Shown here: one piece after another, positions 1-8,933 of the stretch
How the letters are laid out: each line of letters opens with the position of its first letter
How positions within the stretch are numbered: the first letter of the stretch is position 1
Assembly: GCA_046318595.1 (NCBI GenBank)
Contig: JBKCTV010000066.1
Location: 32,623-96,622 of the forward strand
From: DAITMV01 sp046318595
GTDB taxonomy: Bacteria > Pseudomonadota > Gammaproteobacteria > Burkholderiales > Burkholderiaceae_B
DNA length: 64,000 bases
Direction of reading: 5' to 3'
Program-made: the position numbers and the translations under genes
The notes under the pieces: model-generated
Databases searched by the model: none
Told to the model about the DNA's origin: nothing
What the model saw: the letters and a program-made list of their open reading frames with translations, nothing else

Positions 1-799
1 GCTCGTTCAACACCGCAGTCAGGTCGAACTGCATGATTTCGAGCTCCACCTTGCCGGCCTCGATTTTCGAGACGTCCAGAATGTCGTTCAACACGGCCAA
101 CAGGCCCACTGCGGCAGACCGCGCCTTAACGAGGAGCTCGCGAGTATGCAGATCGGTGTGCTTGTTGGCGATGTCCAGATAACCGATGACGGCAGCCAGA
201 GGCGTACGGATTTCATGGCCGACGTTGGCCAGGAACTCGCTTTTGGTGCGGGTAGCCGCTTCCGCCATGGCGCGGGCCTGTTCCAGCTCGGTTCGCTGCA
301 ATTGCTGCTGGCGATAATGCTCCTTCATGACCGCCAGCGTTTTTTCGAACTCGTCGATTTCATCGATGTAGTGCAGCAGGCCATCAGGGCCGGGCTGAAG
401 CTCGCCGGACAGTTCGCGAATGTGTTCGCTGAGCCGGCGAACACGGTTGAGAATGTGTTTTTGCAGCAAAAAAAACGGCAGGCTAAACCCAACCAGCAAG
501 GCCAAGGCGGCGCAGAGCAGGTTGATGTTGAGCGTTTCGTCGATCGCATTGCGGATGTGATGACGCCGCACCAGCAGATCATGCTGATCGACCGGATTGG
601 TGATGACCGTGCCAGCCATATCGAGCACTTGCGTGCTTTGATTGGACAATTTGTTTAAAAAAAGTAAATTGGTGACGACTGCAAAAAGTATGATCGTGAT
701 GAACCCGACGGCCACCAACCAGATATTGATGGACAAGGTATTGTCCAATCGCAGTTTCTCGTCACTTTTATTTACTACCGTCTGGGGGACCGTATACAT
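1..799 (-). CDS. sensor histidine kinase, N-terminal part (cut by window edge)
   Basis: The reading frame is open from an ATG at 799 to the window start, about 266 codons. The start is preceded by GAGG at good spacing and there is an in-frame stop about 50 bases further upstream. Residues about 24-46 form one membrane segment and a second hydrophobic stretch lies near residues 95-117, enclosing a periplasmic loop of only about 50 residues. A HAMP-like linker follows, then a HisKA dimerisation domain with the phospho-acceptor H-box FLANVGHEIRTPL; the histidine is about residue 195. The ATPase domain and any receiver domain lie outside the window. Family knowledge says it autophosphorylates on this histidine and passes the phosphate to a response regulator. 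No partner regulator is visible here and the signal cannot be predicted. It sits 129 bases downstream of mgtE on the same strand. Confidence 0.85.
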   Translation of the reverse strand, partial: MYTVPQTVVNKSDEKLRLDNTLSINIWLVAVGFITIILFAVVTNLLFLNKLSNQSTQVLDMAGTVITNPVDQHDLLVRRHHIRNAIDETLNINLLCAALALLVGFSLPFFLLQKHILNRVRRLSEHIRELSGELQPGPDGLLHYIDEIDEFEKTLAVMKEHYRQQQLQRTELEQARAMAEAATRTKSEFLANVGHEIRTPLAAVIGYLDIANKHTDLHTRELLVKARSAAVGLLAVLNDILDVSKIEAGKVELEIMQFDLTAVLNE

Positions 800-928
800 G
801 CCAGCCTCATGAAATGAATCGAGCAAGATGCTCGTAGGCCTACAGTATTGGGGTTAACCAGTGAAACCAAACCCCCAAACGGGTACGAGCCAGGATTCAT
901 GCCCTATCCGGACGATCCTTTTTCTTGC

Positions 929-2419
929 TCAGCGGAAAAATATGGTCGCCAGACCGAGAAAAATGAAAAACCCCATACTATCCGTCGTAAAGGTCAGCAG
1001 CACCGACGAACCGAGCGCAGGATCGCGGCCGAGCCGCTGCAAGGCAAACGGTACGGCCATACCGATGACGGCGCCGACCAGTAAATTCAAGGTCATGGCG
1101 ATCGTCATGAGGGCGCCCAGCAGCAGGCCATCGGGCGAATGACTGTAGAGCAGCCAGGCCGCTAGGCCGGCGATGCCGCCCCACACGACGCCATTCATAC
1201 CGGCCACGGCCAGTTCCTTGGCCATCAGCCGACGGGCATTATCGCCAGTGACCTGGCCGAGCGCGATCGACCGGATCATGAGGGTCATCGTCTGGTTGCC
1301 GGAGTTGCCGGCGATCCCGGCGACGATCGGCATCAGCGTAGCGAGTGCCACGACTTTTTCGATGGTGGTTTCGAAAGTGCCGATGACCCGGCTGGCGAAA
1401 AAAGCCGTGCAGAGGTTGACGGCGAGCCACAGCCAGCGGTTTTTGGCGGATTGCCAGACCGAGGCGAACAAGTCTTCCTCTTCCCGTAAACCGGCCTGCG
1501 ACAGCAGGTCCGCTTCGCCCTCCTCGCGAATGACGTCGACGACTTCGTCGACCGTGAGGCGACCGACCAGCCTGCCCTGCGGGCCGATGACCGGAGCCGA
1601 GACGAGGTCGTAGCGCTCGAACGCCTGGGCCGCTTCAGACAAATCGTCGAATGGCGACAGCGTCAGCAATTCGCGCCGCATCACGTCGACCACGCGGGTT
1701 TCGGGTTCATTGATCAGCAGCCGGTCGAGCGGCAGACTGCCCTGCAGGCGGTCCTGACGGTCGACGACGAACACCTGGTCGGTGTGATCGGGCAGTTCGC
1801 GGAAATGCCGCAGATAGCGCAACACGACTTCAAGCGACACGTCGTCGCGGATCGTGACCATTTCGAAATCCATCCGCGTACCGACCGAATCCTCCGGGTA
1901 CGACATCGCCGCACGCAGCTGTTCGCGTTCCTCCAGCGACAGGCTGGACGCGACTTCCTCGACGACTTCGCGTGGCAGGTCGGCGGCGAGCTCGGCGATT
2001 TCATCGGTGTCCAGCCTCTCGGCGGCCGCCACCAGGGATTCGCGGTCCATCGAGCGGATCAGACGTTCGCGTACGGCATCGGACAGCTCGAGCAGAATTT
2101 CGCCGTCGCGCCCGGCCTTGACGAGATCCCAGACGATCAGCCGTTCCTCCTGGGGCAGCGATTCGAGGATGTAGGCGATATCGGCCGGATGCATGACCTC
2201 CAGCTTGCCGCGCAGCTCGGTCAAGTGCTGGCGATGCACAAGATCCTCGACCAGCGACTGGCGGTCGGGCTGCTTCGGCAACTGGTTGTGCACAACGCTC
2301 TCGACCACCCGCTGCTTGCGCAGCAGGCTCTGGACTTCGGTCAGGGCGCGCTGCGCGTCGTCGATGTCGCGCGGCGTCTGCGGCTGGCCGCTGTAGAGAT
2401 CGTGTTCAGAATGTGCCAC
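929..2419 (-). CDS. mgtE: magnesium transporter MgtE
   Basis: The 496-residue protein has the MgtE order: an N-terminal superhelical domain (about 30-155), two CBS domains (about 160-290) and a C-terminal membrane domain with about five helices from residue 320. The membrane part contains the PIVAGIAGNSGNQTMTLMIR stretch typical of the MgtE pore. MgtE is a Mg2+-gated channel in the inner membrane; the cytosolic domains close the pore when Mg2+ is abundant. The start codon is GTG, five bases after the stop of the putative antiporter gene, so the gene is probably the last of a pabBC-antiporter-mgtE transcript. The next in-frame ATG would remove much of the N domain, which supports the GTG start. 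Confidence 0.95.
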   Translation of the reverse strand: MAHSEHDLYSGQPQTPRDIDDAQRALTEVQSLLRKQRVVESVVHNQLPKQPDRQSLVEDLVHRQHLTELRGKLEVMHPADIAYILESLPQEERLIVWDLVKAGRDGEILLELSDAVRERLIRSMDRESLVAAAERLDTDEIAELAADLPREVVEEVASSLSLEEREQLRAAMSYPEDSVGTRMDFEMVTIRDDVSLEVVLRYLRHFRELPDHTDQVFVVDRQDRLQGSLPLDRLLINEPETRVVDVMRRELLTLSPFDDLSEAAQAFERYDLVSAPVIGPQGRLVGRLTVDEVVDVIREEGEADLLSQAGLREEEDLFASVWQSAKNRWLWLAVNLCTAFFASRVIGTFETTIEKVVALATLMPIVAGIAGNSGNQTMTLMIRSIALGQVTGDNARRLMAKELAVAGMNGVVWGGIAGLAAWLLYSHSPDGLLLGALMTIAMTLNLLVGAVIGMAVPFALQRLGRDPALGSSVLLTFTTDSMGFFIFLGLATIFFR

Positions 2420-2424
2420 GGGGC

Positions 2425-3681
2425 TCAGAGCAACTGAAAGGCAAGGACCGCGACCAGCGTCGGCGGCAGCGCGGCCAGCAGCAAGCCGCCGGCGGCAATC
2501 GATTCATCGGCAAACGTTTTTCGCAAAATCGAGTAACCCGCCGGATTTGGCGCGTTGGCGATCACGGTCAGGCCGCCGCCAGTCACCGCGCCGGCCACCA
2601 GGGCATATTTGAACGCATCGTCGACACCATCGACCAAAGAGCCGAGGTAGGTGAGCGCCGCGTTGTCGGTGATGGCCGTCAGCGCGGTCGCGCCGAAAAA
2701 CAGCGCCGTCGGGCTGAGCCGGGTGAGAATGTCCTGCAACCACCATTGCTGCAAACCGCCGAGCACGACCAGACCTGCCAGAAAGAACGCCACCAGTAGG
2801 CTTTCGCGCAGCACGAGCGGGTTTTGATAACGTTCGTACGCACGCGCCACCCCCATGAACAGCAATAAAATGCCGAGGAACAAGGGCGGATGATGGGCGA
2901 ACACGACCACACCGCTCAACAGCAGCAAATGTACCAGGATGATGCCGGCCGGCATCGGTTCGCTCGGCGCTGGCTCGGCTTGAGACAAGGCGGTCAGCTC
3001 ACGGCGAAACGCCACAGTCAGCCCGGCGGCGTTGACCAGTACGGCCAGGGCGGCTTTCCAGCCGAAGGTGGCGGACATGAACGGCGTATCGAATCCCCAG
3101 GTGTGCGCGACCATCAGCACTGGCGGCGCGGCGAAATGGGTCAAGGTGCCACCGATCGACACATTGACGAACAGCACCCCGAGGGCCGCATACTTCAGGC
3201 GCTCGGAAATGCCGGCACTGAAAAATCGGTCGCGCATCATCAGCGCGGCCAGGGTCATGGCGGCAGGCTCGGTGATCAGCGAGCCGCACAACGGCAACAG
3301 AAACAGGCACAGGAAAAAGTACGCCACGGCCAGCGGCAACGGCATGCGCTGGGCAAGCCAATCGACCACGGTCGACACCAGGGTCAGGATGGGTTTACTG
3401 GCCGCGATCACCATGATGGCGAACACGAACAAAGGCTCGGTGAAGCTACGGGTGTCGAGGTAATGCACCGCAGCATCGAGGTTTTGCAGCACCGCGATCG
3501 CGGCGAACAAGACGATGCTCCAGAAGCCGAACACGACTTCGACCTCGCCCAGCAAATGCCAAACCCCGGCATGCCGGGCGAAACGGTGCGCCATATGCTC
3601 GAAAAGCCCCGTCGAAAACGTGTGCAGCAGCGCCACGCCAAACAATATGGCGCCCACCAGCTCGATCGTGCTCGGATTCAT
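2425..3681 (-). CDS. putative Na+/H+ antiporter (PF07399-like membrane protein)
   Basis: A 418-residue, very hydrophobic protein with about ten to eleven predicted membrane helices. It resembles the bacterial family annotated as putative Na+/H+ antiporter (PF07399), with the conserved stretches EPLFVFAIMVIAASKPIL and LITEPAAMTLAALMM in the first half and a TALTAITDNAALTYLGSL segment in the second half. The related ArsB/NhaD-type carriers have similar acidic-asparagine motifs in broken helices. Its ATG overlaps the pabBC stop by the four-base ATGA arrangement and its stop is five bases before mgtE, so the three genes look co-transcribed. The transported ion has not been shown by sequence; ion exchange is inferred from the family name only. 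Confidence 0.75.
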   Translation of the reverse strand: MNPSTIELVGAILFGVALLHTFSTGLFEHMAHRFARHAGVWHLLGEVEVVFGFWSIVLFAAIAVLQNLDAAVHYLDTRSFTEPLFVFAIMVIAASKPILTLVSTVVDWLAQRMPLPLAVAYFFLCLFLLPLCGSLITEPAAMTLAALMMRDRFFSAGISERLKYAALGVLFVNVSIGGTLTHFAAPPVLMVAHTWGFDTPFMSATFGWKAALAVLVNAAGLTVAFRRELTALSQAEPAPSEPMPAGIILVHLLLLSGVVVFAHHPPLFLGILLLFMGVARAYERYQNPLVLRESLLVAFFLAGLVVLGGLQQWWLQDILTRLSPTALFFGATALTAITDNAALTYLGSLVDGVDDAFKYALVAGAVTGGGLTVIANAPNPAGYSILRKTFADESIAAGGLLLAALPPTLVAVLAFQLL

Positions 3682-5423
3682 ATCGCTTGCTCCAGTTTGA
3701 TTTCGACCCAGCCGCGCAGGCTGTTAATCAACCATACGCGTGCCGCTTGCTGCAATGCCTGAACGGGCAGGACGGCTTCCCGGATCGTTTCAGCAGCCAG
3801 CGCCTCGGCGCGCAGTACGCCCGGCAGCAGTTGCCCCATAGCGACCGGAGTCCATTTTACGCCATCGATTTCCAGAACCAGGTTACCCCGGGTGAATTCG
3901 CTCAGTTCCTGGTCTTCGGTATACAGCAAAGTATCGAACCAGGGGCTGTCAGCCGGCTGAAAATCATCGTAATGCCGCCGCCAGGTCGTTTTGAAGCGTA
4001 GGTACTCGGCAGGGGCGCGGATCGGCGTTGGCGCGAGACGGCAGCGCTGTGGGCCCGTCGTGTCCTGGTGCGGATGAATCGTTGTGGTGCAGACACCATG
4101 CCGGTCCAACAACAAACGCACGCGCCACAGCCCTTCCGGGTGCGTGTCGGCCAAGGCATGCACACAGGCACCGATAGACGGCAGATCGAAGGGAAAGCCG
4201 AAATGCGCGGCAGCGGTGCGCAGGCGCTGCAGATGAGCGCTGAGCCGCTTACAGGCGCCCTGCTCCAGGCGCACGGTTTCCAGCAGTTGAAACGGCGCGC
4301 TCGCCCGGTGCAGAAAATGGGCCTTTTGCGCCCATTCGCGCCGCTCAGCCATGGCGTCCGAGTACCAGGTGACGCCGCTACCCACGCCATAGGTCAACGT
4401 GCCAGTCGGTTTGTGCCAGACCGGGGTGCGGATCGCAACGTTGAATGTGGCGTGACCGCCAGGACGGATGAGCCCGACCGCGCCGCAGTATAAGCCGCGC
4501 GGCTGCGCTTCGAGCCGGGCGATGTCGCCCAGGGCCGCGACTTTCGGTGCACCGGTCACGCTGCCACACGGAAACAGGGCCGCAAAGATAGCGGCGAGAT
4601 CCGTGCCAGGGCGGGTCCGCGCCCGCACGGTCGATGTCATCTGCAACAGCGTCGGCAGGCATTGCACGTCGAAAAGCGACGGCACCTCGACCGAACCCGG
4701 CTCGGCGATGCGCGCCAGATCGTTGCGCAACAGATCGACGATCATGACGTTTTCCGCGCGGTCCTTGGCACTGGCTTGTAAGCCGGCCGCGCCGCGGTCC
4801 AGCGCAGTGGTCGGCGTAGCGGTGCCTTTCATGGGCTGCGTCACGATGGTCTGCCCGTCCCAATCGAAAAACAGCTCCGGCGACAAGCTCGCAACGGCCC
4901 ACTCGGGCGTTTCGAGGTACGCACAGTAACCGGCCGGCTGCAAAGCCTTGAGGCTGCGATACAGGGCGTACGGGTCGCCCTGCGCTGCCGCGTGCAGTCG
5001 GGTAGTGAGGTTGAGCTGGTAGTAACGGCCGGCCGCGATTGCGTCGCGAACCTCGCACATGGCTTGGGCAAACCCCTTGTCGCTCAACGCGTCGGCCCAG
5101 GGTCGGGTCAGTTCGTACGAACCACGGCCAGTCGTCGGCGCCGGCTGCGGCTCGGCAAACGCCGCGAACAGGGCCACGGGAAAACCGGCTGCGGGTCGTA
5201 CGGTCAATGCTGAGTCGAATGCCGGCGCCGCGTCGAAGCTGACCCAGCCGACGACGGTCAAACCATTTCGTGCCGCCTGAAAGGCTTGTTCGAGAATAAA
5301 TGGAACTTCCGCCGTTTCATTCGATACCCAACAATACGAGGGAGATTTTGCGCGTGCTTGCAAACGGTTGGTTGCGTTTGCCACGGAGCATGCCGGAAAA
5401 TCCCATTCAGCCATAATATTCAT
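3678..5423 (-). CDS. pabBC: fused aminodeoxychorismate synthase component I / 4-amino-4-deoxychorismate lyase (PabB-PabC)
   Basis: The 581-residue protein joins two folate-pathway enzymes. Residues about 105-385 are the chorismate-binding PabB domain, with YQLNLTTRL and the active-site motif GSVTGAPK. Residues about 395-575 are a class IV aminotransferase fold of the PabC type, with the pyridoxal-phosphate lysine probably in RFKTTWRRHYDDF and the EFTRGNLVLEIDG strand. PabB with a glutaminase subunit PabA makes 4-amino-4-deoxychorismate, which PabC converts to p-aminobenzoate and pyruvate. No pabA is visible. The start at 5423 was kept; an ATG at 5414 is equally possible and neither has a strong ribosome site. 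The gene is divergent from the cluster starting at 5466 and four-base overlapped with the antiporter gene. Confidence 0.93.
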   Translation of the reverse strand: MNIMAEWDFPACSVANATNRLQARAKSPSYCWVSNETAEVPFILEQAFQAARNGLTVVGWVSFDAAPAFDSALTVRPAAGFPVALFAAFAEPQPAPTTGRGSYELTRPWADALSDKGFAQAMCEVRDAIAAGRYYQLNLTTRLHAAAQGDPYALYRSLKALQPAGYCAYLETPEWAVASLSPELFFDWDGQTIVTQPMKGTATPTTALDRGAAGLQASAKDRAENVMIVDLLRNDLARIAEPGSVEVPSLFDVQCLPTLLQMTSTVRARTRPGTDLAAIFAALFPCGSVTGAPKVAALGDIARLEAQPRGLYCGAVGLIRPGGHATFNVAIRTPVWHKPTGTLTYGVGSGVTWYSDAMAERREWAQKAHFLHRASAPFQLLETVRLEQGACKRLSAHLQRLRTAAAHFGFPFDLPSIGACVHALADTHPEGLWRVRLLLDRHGVCTTTIHPHQDTTGPQRCRLAPTPIRAPAEYLRFKTTWRRHYDDFQPADSPWFDTLLYTEDQELSEFTRGNLVLEIDGVKWTPVAMGQLLPGVLRAEALAAETIREAVLPVQALQQAARVWLINSLRGWVEIKLEQAI

Positions 5424-5465
5424 GGACAGATTGTAATATTTGTTCCGCTAAAACTGATCGAGTCA

Positions 5466-6950
5466 ATGGCAATTCTCCCCTTGGGCCACTACCGTTGCGC
5501 AATAACCGCCGTTTTGCTGTCGATGGGCATCGGCACCTGCTCGCCCTCTGCTGCTCGGGACTCACTGCCGCTCAAACGCAGCGACCAATTATCATCGACT
5601 TCGCGGCAAAAACCGCCAGCGGTTCTGTTCGTACGACCTGATTCTGCGACCGACGGGGCAACGGTGCTGAAACTTAAAAGAACCGATCATCTCGCCGAGT
5701 TGCCAGAGCCTTTGCCGCCCCTACCCGTGGACTCGGCAAAAACGCCACCCGCCGCCACACCGGGGTCGGGCACGTTGCCGGCTGGCCGGCCAGCAAGCGT
5801 CGACACTGGCCATGTGGCGGCGATACTGCTCAAAGCCTTGCTGGGCCTTGGCATGCTGCTGACCCTATTGTATGCGCTACGGCATTATGCCCTGATGCTG
5901 CAGCGGGCGTTCGGTCGCCAATCGCATCTTTATCTGGATGTCGAACAGGCGGACTGGCCAGCGGTCACCATCGTACCGACCCGCAGCGGCGCCGGCCATC
6001 TGGTGGAAGGAAGCCTGGAAGCAGAGCATTTGCGCCTTTTCACAGCCACTTATCCGGTAGGCCGCATCACGCTGCTCGATACCGAAAGCCTGCCGCTGGC
6101 CGACCTCATTTCTCAAGTCAGCGACGACCTGATCGTGCTCTTCGACCCCCTGGCCGTACCGGGCGAACGTTTGCTGAAACATTTGACGGCGCCGTTTGCG
6201 GACACGCAGGTCGCGGTGGTTTTTCCACGTCTGCTGCTGGCTAACGAAGGGGCGAGTGTCGAGCACGCCCATTTCGATTTGTCGCTGGCGACTCATTATC
6301 AGATTGACACCATGGCACGTACAGCTTTCGACGGCTTTCATAGCTTGCCGGAAAGTCCGATCGGACCAGCGCTGCCGGCTGGCACCGTGGCATTGCGCCG
6401 TTCCGCCCTGCAGGCAATCGCCGACGATGGTCGGAGCGGCTGGCCGGACGACTTCGACGATTTGCTGCTGCAACTGAGCCTGGCGGCGTGGAAAATCGCT
6501 TATCAACCGCGCGCGGAATGCCACGTTCCGTTCCAGGCAGAAACGGGTCCACAGCGCGCGGAACGGATCCGCCAGCGGGCGATTCGCTACAAAGCCATGC
6601 TCTACCGGAACGGCGGCGCCATCTGGCGCACCGCAAGACTTTCTCTGCTGCAAAAGCTCGACATGAGCCTGACCCTCGCGCAGCCGCTCATGGGCGGGGC
6701 GCTGGTCTGCGGCTGGTTGGCGACCATGTTGCTGTTTTATCTCGACCGGGGTGCCTGGCTGAGCCTGTCGGTTCTGGTACTGGCGCTCGGCAGTTTCACC
6801 CACGCCGCGCAACAGAGCAATCCGAGCTCGACGGCCGCCGCACTGTGGCTGGACGGTGAGCGGTCGCGCATGGTCTGGCTGCCGCATGGCATGGCCCGGT
6901 TTTTCGTCAACTCGATTGAGGGCGTCAAAGCCATGTGGCAAAAATCATGA
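5466..6950 (+). CDS. degenerate family-2 glycosyltransferase-like membrane protein
   Basis: The frame is open from 5286, but an ATG at 5466 preceded by GAG avoids overlap with pabBC and begins with a signal-like segment, giving 494 residues. A proline-rich region (about 35-110) precedes a membrane helix (about 116-140). Residues about 158-400 align by eye with processive GT2 enzymes: WPAVTIVPTRSGAGHLVEGS is the first strand, DDFDDLLLQLSLAAWKIAYQ is the acceptor-site acidic region, and RIRQRAIRYKAM stands where the QxxRW motif is expected. The DxD metal-binding motif is replaced by IVLFDPLAVP, and the first acidic motif is weak. Two further membrane helices follow (about 405-455). It overlaps the next gene by 16 bases. 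A GT2 fold is likely; catalytic activity is doubtful. Confidence 0.7.
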   Translation: MAILPLGHYRCAITAVLLSMGIGTCSPSAARDSLPLKRSDQLSSTSRQKPPAVLFVRPDSATDGATVLKLKRTDHLAELPEPLPPLPVDSAKTPPAATPGSGTLPAGRPASVDTGHVAAILLKALLGLGMLLTLLYALRHYALMLQRAFGRQSHLYLDVEQADWPAVTIVPTRSGAGHLVEGSLEAEHLRLFTATYPVGRITLLDTESLPLADLISQVSDDLIVLFDPLAVPGERLLKHLTAPFADTQVAVVFPRLLLANEGASVEHAHFDLSLATHYQIDTMARTAFDGFHSLPESPIGPALPAGTVALRRSALQAIADDGRSGWPDDFDDLLLQLSLAAWKIAYQPRAECHVPFQAETGPQRAERIRQRAIRYKAMLYRNGGAIWRTARLSLLQKLDMSLTLAQPLMGGALVCGWLATMLLFYLDRGAWLSLSVLVLALGSFTHAAQQSNPSSTAAALWLDGERSRMVWLPHGMARFFVNSIEGVKAMWQKS

Positions 6951-8083
6951 TCGCGGCGCTGATTTTAGGTTTGCTGTTCGTCACGCTGATCGCTGTATTG
7001 CCGATCGGGCTGTATGTCTTCGGCAGGCAGCCCCTGCACCGCGCCAAACAAAACTTTGCAAGCAGGGCCGACCACTATTCGCGGTATTTCAGCGAGCGGT
7101 TTGTGTATTTTTTACGGCGGGATGCCGGCCAGGACTTGCCTGCGTTGCTGGAGGAATGGCGCCTGCTGGACCGCTCGCACATTCTAGCCAAAAAATACCT
7201 CGTGATCGGTGGCCGGCAACGGCCCGATTGGCGCGAATGGCAAAATGTCGCCAACAGCAGGAAGCTGATGGCGGTGCTCGCCGGCTCAGCGCAAATGCCG
7301 AACAAGAGCGTCTGGGTCAACGATATGTTCGCCGCGCACGACCTGGAGATCGGCGAGTTTTCGACCTTGCGGGCCATCCGCTGCGAGGCAGATCTGGCGG
7401 TGGGCACAGGCGGCACGGTCATCCGCTGGGCCGATGCCCGGCTGCTCACCGTTGGCGACGGCTGCAGCTTTCCCGGTCGGGTGACCGCACGCGCCGAGTT
7501 GCGGCTCGGCTTCGATGTGGAGTTCCGCAGTTTGAATGCGCCGATTATTCTGATCGACGACGGCGCCGGCCGGACACCGGGCACGTCTCACCCGGTCTGG
7601 CTGGCGCTGCCGCCGCCACCGGTCGATGCCATACAAATGCCGATCAACGACGGCCGTATGATGGTCAAGGGCCGTTATTGGTGCGAGGGCGACTTGTATA
7701 TTCCACCATTGAACACGGTGCCGGGCAGTATCATTTGCGGCGGCACCGTTTATGTGGCGCAAGGCAGCACCGTGCTGGGCAGTATCAAGGCGCAGGGCGA
7801 CATCGTTTGCGAAGCGAGTGTGGTCATCATGGGTTCGCTGGTCGCCAAAGGCTCGGTCATGATCGCCGCGCACGGCTTCGTCAGCCAACTGGTCCTGGCC
7901 AATCACCGCATCTTGCTCGGGCCTTTCAGCACCGTGGCCGGCGTCAACACACCGGGCAGCGTCAGCAGCGATGTGGTTCGTTTGGCGCAAGGCGTCAGTG
8001 TCCATGGCAGCGTCACGGCGCGTGTCTCGGGCACGACCGCCTGGCACGACGAACCGGACGGCCCATCGGCTCATTCAGGATAG
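6935..8083 (+). CDS. membrane-anchored beta-helix (bactofilin/LbH-like) protein
   Basis: The 382-residue product begins with a single membrane helix (residues about 5-28) and then a basic linker. From about residue 135 to 370 it is built of short glycine- and valine-rich turns (for example PGSIICGGTVYVAQGSTVLG followed by SIKAQGDIVCEASVVIMGS) that look like rungs of a left- or right-handed parallel beta helix, as in polymer-forming bactofilins or hexapeptide-repeat proteins. No acyltransferase histidine in a recognisable position is evident. It overlaps the end of the glycosyltransferase-like gene by 16 bases and is 10 bases before the following membrane protein gene, so the three are probably one operon. 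Function is unknown; a scaffold for a surface polymer machine is only an inference. Confidence 0.6.
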   Translation: MAKIMIAALILGLLFVTLIAVLPIGLYVFGRQPLHRAKQNFASRADHYSRYFSERFVYFLRRDAGQDLPALLEEWRLLDRSHILAKKYLVIGGRQRPDWREWQNVANSRKLMAVLAGSAQMPNKSVWVNDMFAAHDLEIGEFSTLRAIRCEADLAVGTGGTVIRWADARLLTVGDGCSFPGRVTARAELRLGFDVEFRSLNAPIILIDDGAGRTPGTSHPVWLALPPPPVDAIQMPINDGRMMVKGRYWCEGDLYIPPLNTVPGSIICGGTVYVAQGSTVLGSIKAQGDIVCEASVVIMGSLVAKGSVMIAAHGFVSQLVLANHRILLGPFSTVAGVNTPGSVSSDVVRLAQGVSVHGSVTARVSGTTAWHDEPDGPSAHSG

Positions 8084-8093
8084 GACATGCGCT

Positions 8094-8900
8094 ATGAAAC
8101 ATAAACCCTGGCTGGCGACGAGCACGCCGAAACATTTAGAACGTCTGCGGCAAATGTCGGTGTTCGGCAAACCGATTCCAATGCACCATGCGCTTCGCAC
8201 ACTCGACTTCCCCAGGCATCGCTGGTTCGAGGTCCTGCTGCTGCCCGCCGTATTCACTTTGCTTTTGTTGCTGGCATGGCCGACCGTCAACCGCTATTGG
8301 GCCGGCTGGATGGACGCCCTGCTGCTCGATCTGGTCGCCGACCTGCAGTTTTCGGCCATGCCGGTCTGGTTTCACCACGCCGCCCTGGAGGTGCCGATGA
8401 TTTTCTCGGCGCTGCCAAGCAAATTGCAATGGTGGGCCGGTTGGGGCGGCATGGTGTTGCTTGTGCTGTTACCGGCATTCTTGCCGGAACGCTGGACCGT
8501 GTTGAATTACTGCCTGGGGTGGGCGGCTGTCCTGCAGCTCGGCTCACAAATCGTATACTTTTTTCTACCGCATCTGATTCACTACAGCGTGGGCGATTAT
8601 CTGGCGACGATGTTGCAATCCTCATTCGTGTTGATGCTGGGAGTTCCATGGCTATTGGCGACTAGCTTCAATATTTTTCCGTTTCGGGTGGCGCATAAAA
8701 TCAGCTTGTGCGCGGGAACGCTGTTCGCGCTATTTGTGCTGACACCGGTGCAATACGCTTTGCAAGCCCTGATTCTGGAAAAGGGCTCGATGCTCTGGAC
8801 ACCGCTACTGTTTTTCGGCATGGGACTGCCGTTAAGCGTACTGGTGGTGATCGGCATGTATTGCTGGGCGGTGACTTGGGGGGCGGACAGAAACAGATGA
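8094..8900 (+). CDS. polytopic membrane protein of unknown function
   Basis: The frame extends upstream, but the ATG at 8094 preceded by AGGA leaves a 10-base gap to the previous gene, giving 268 residues. There are about six membrane helices: about 46-62, 98-118, 123-150, 170-190, 195-222 and 228-255. No motif of a known transporter, polymerase or transferase is recognisable. Its position as third gene after the glycosyltransferase-like and beta-helix genes suggests a shared envelope process. It ends 33 bases before the convergent patatin gene. Confidence 0.6.
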   Translation: MKHKPWLATSTPKHLERLRQMSVFGKPIPMHHALRTLDFPRHRWFEVLLLPAVFTLLLLLAWPTVNRYWAGWMDALLLDLVADLQFSAMPVWFHHAALEVPMIFSALPSKLQWWAGWGGMVLLVLLPAFLPERWTVLNYCLGWAAVLQLGSQIVYFFLPHLIHYSVGDYLATMLQSSFVLMLGVPWLLATSFNIFPFRVAHKISLCAGTLFALFVLTPVQYALQALILEKGSMLWTPLLFFGMGLPLSVLVVIGMYCWAVTWGADRNR

Positions 8901-8933
8901 CTTCGGATTTTCAGATTGCGCAGCCGGCCGCGT

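Noticed and set aside
833..843. Palindrome GTAGGCCTAC upstream of the sensor kinase
   Set aside because: A ten-base palindrome is likely by chance in this composition and no second copy or known binding site was seen.
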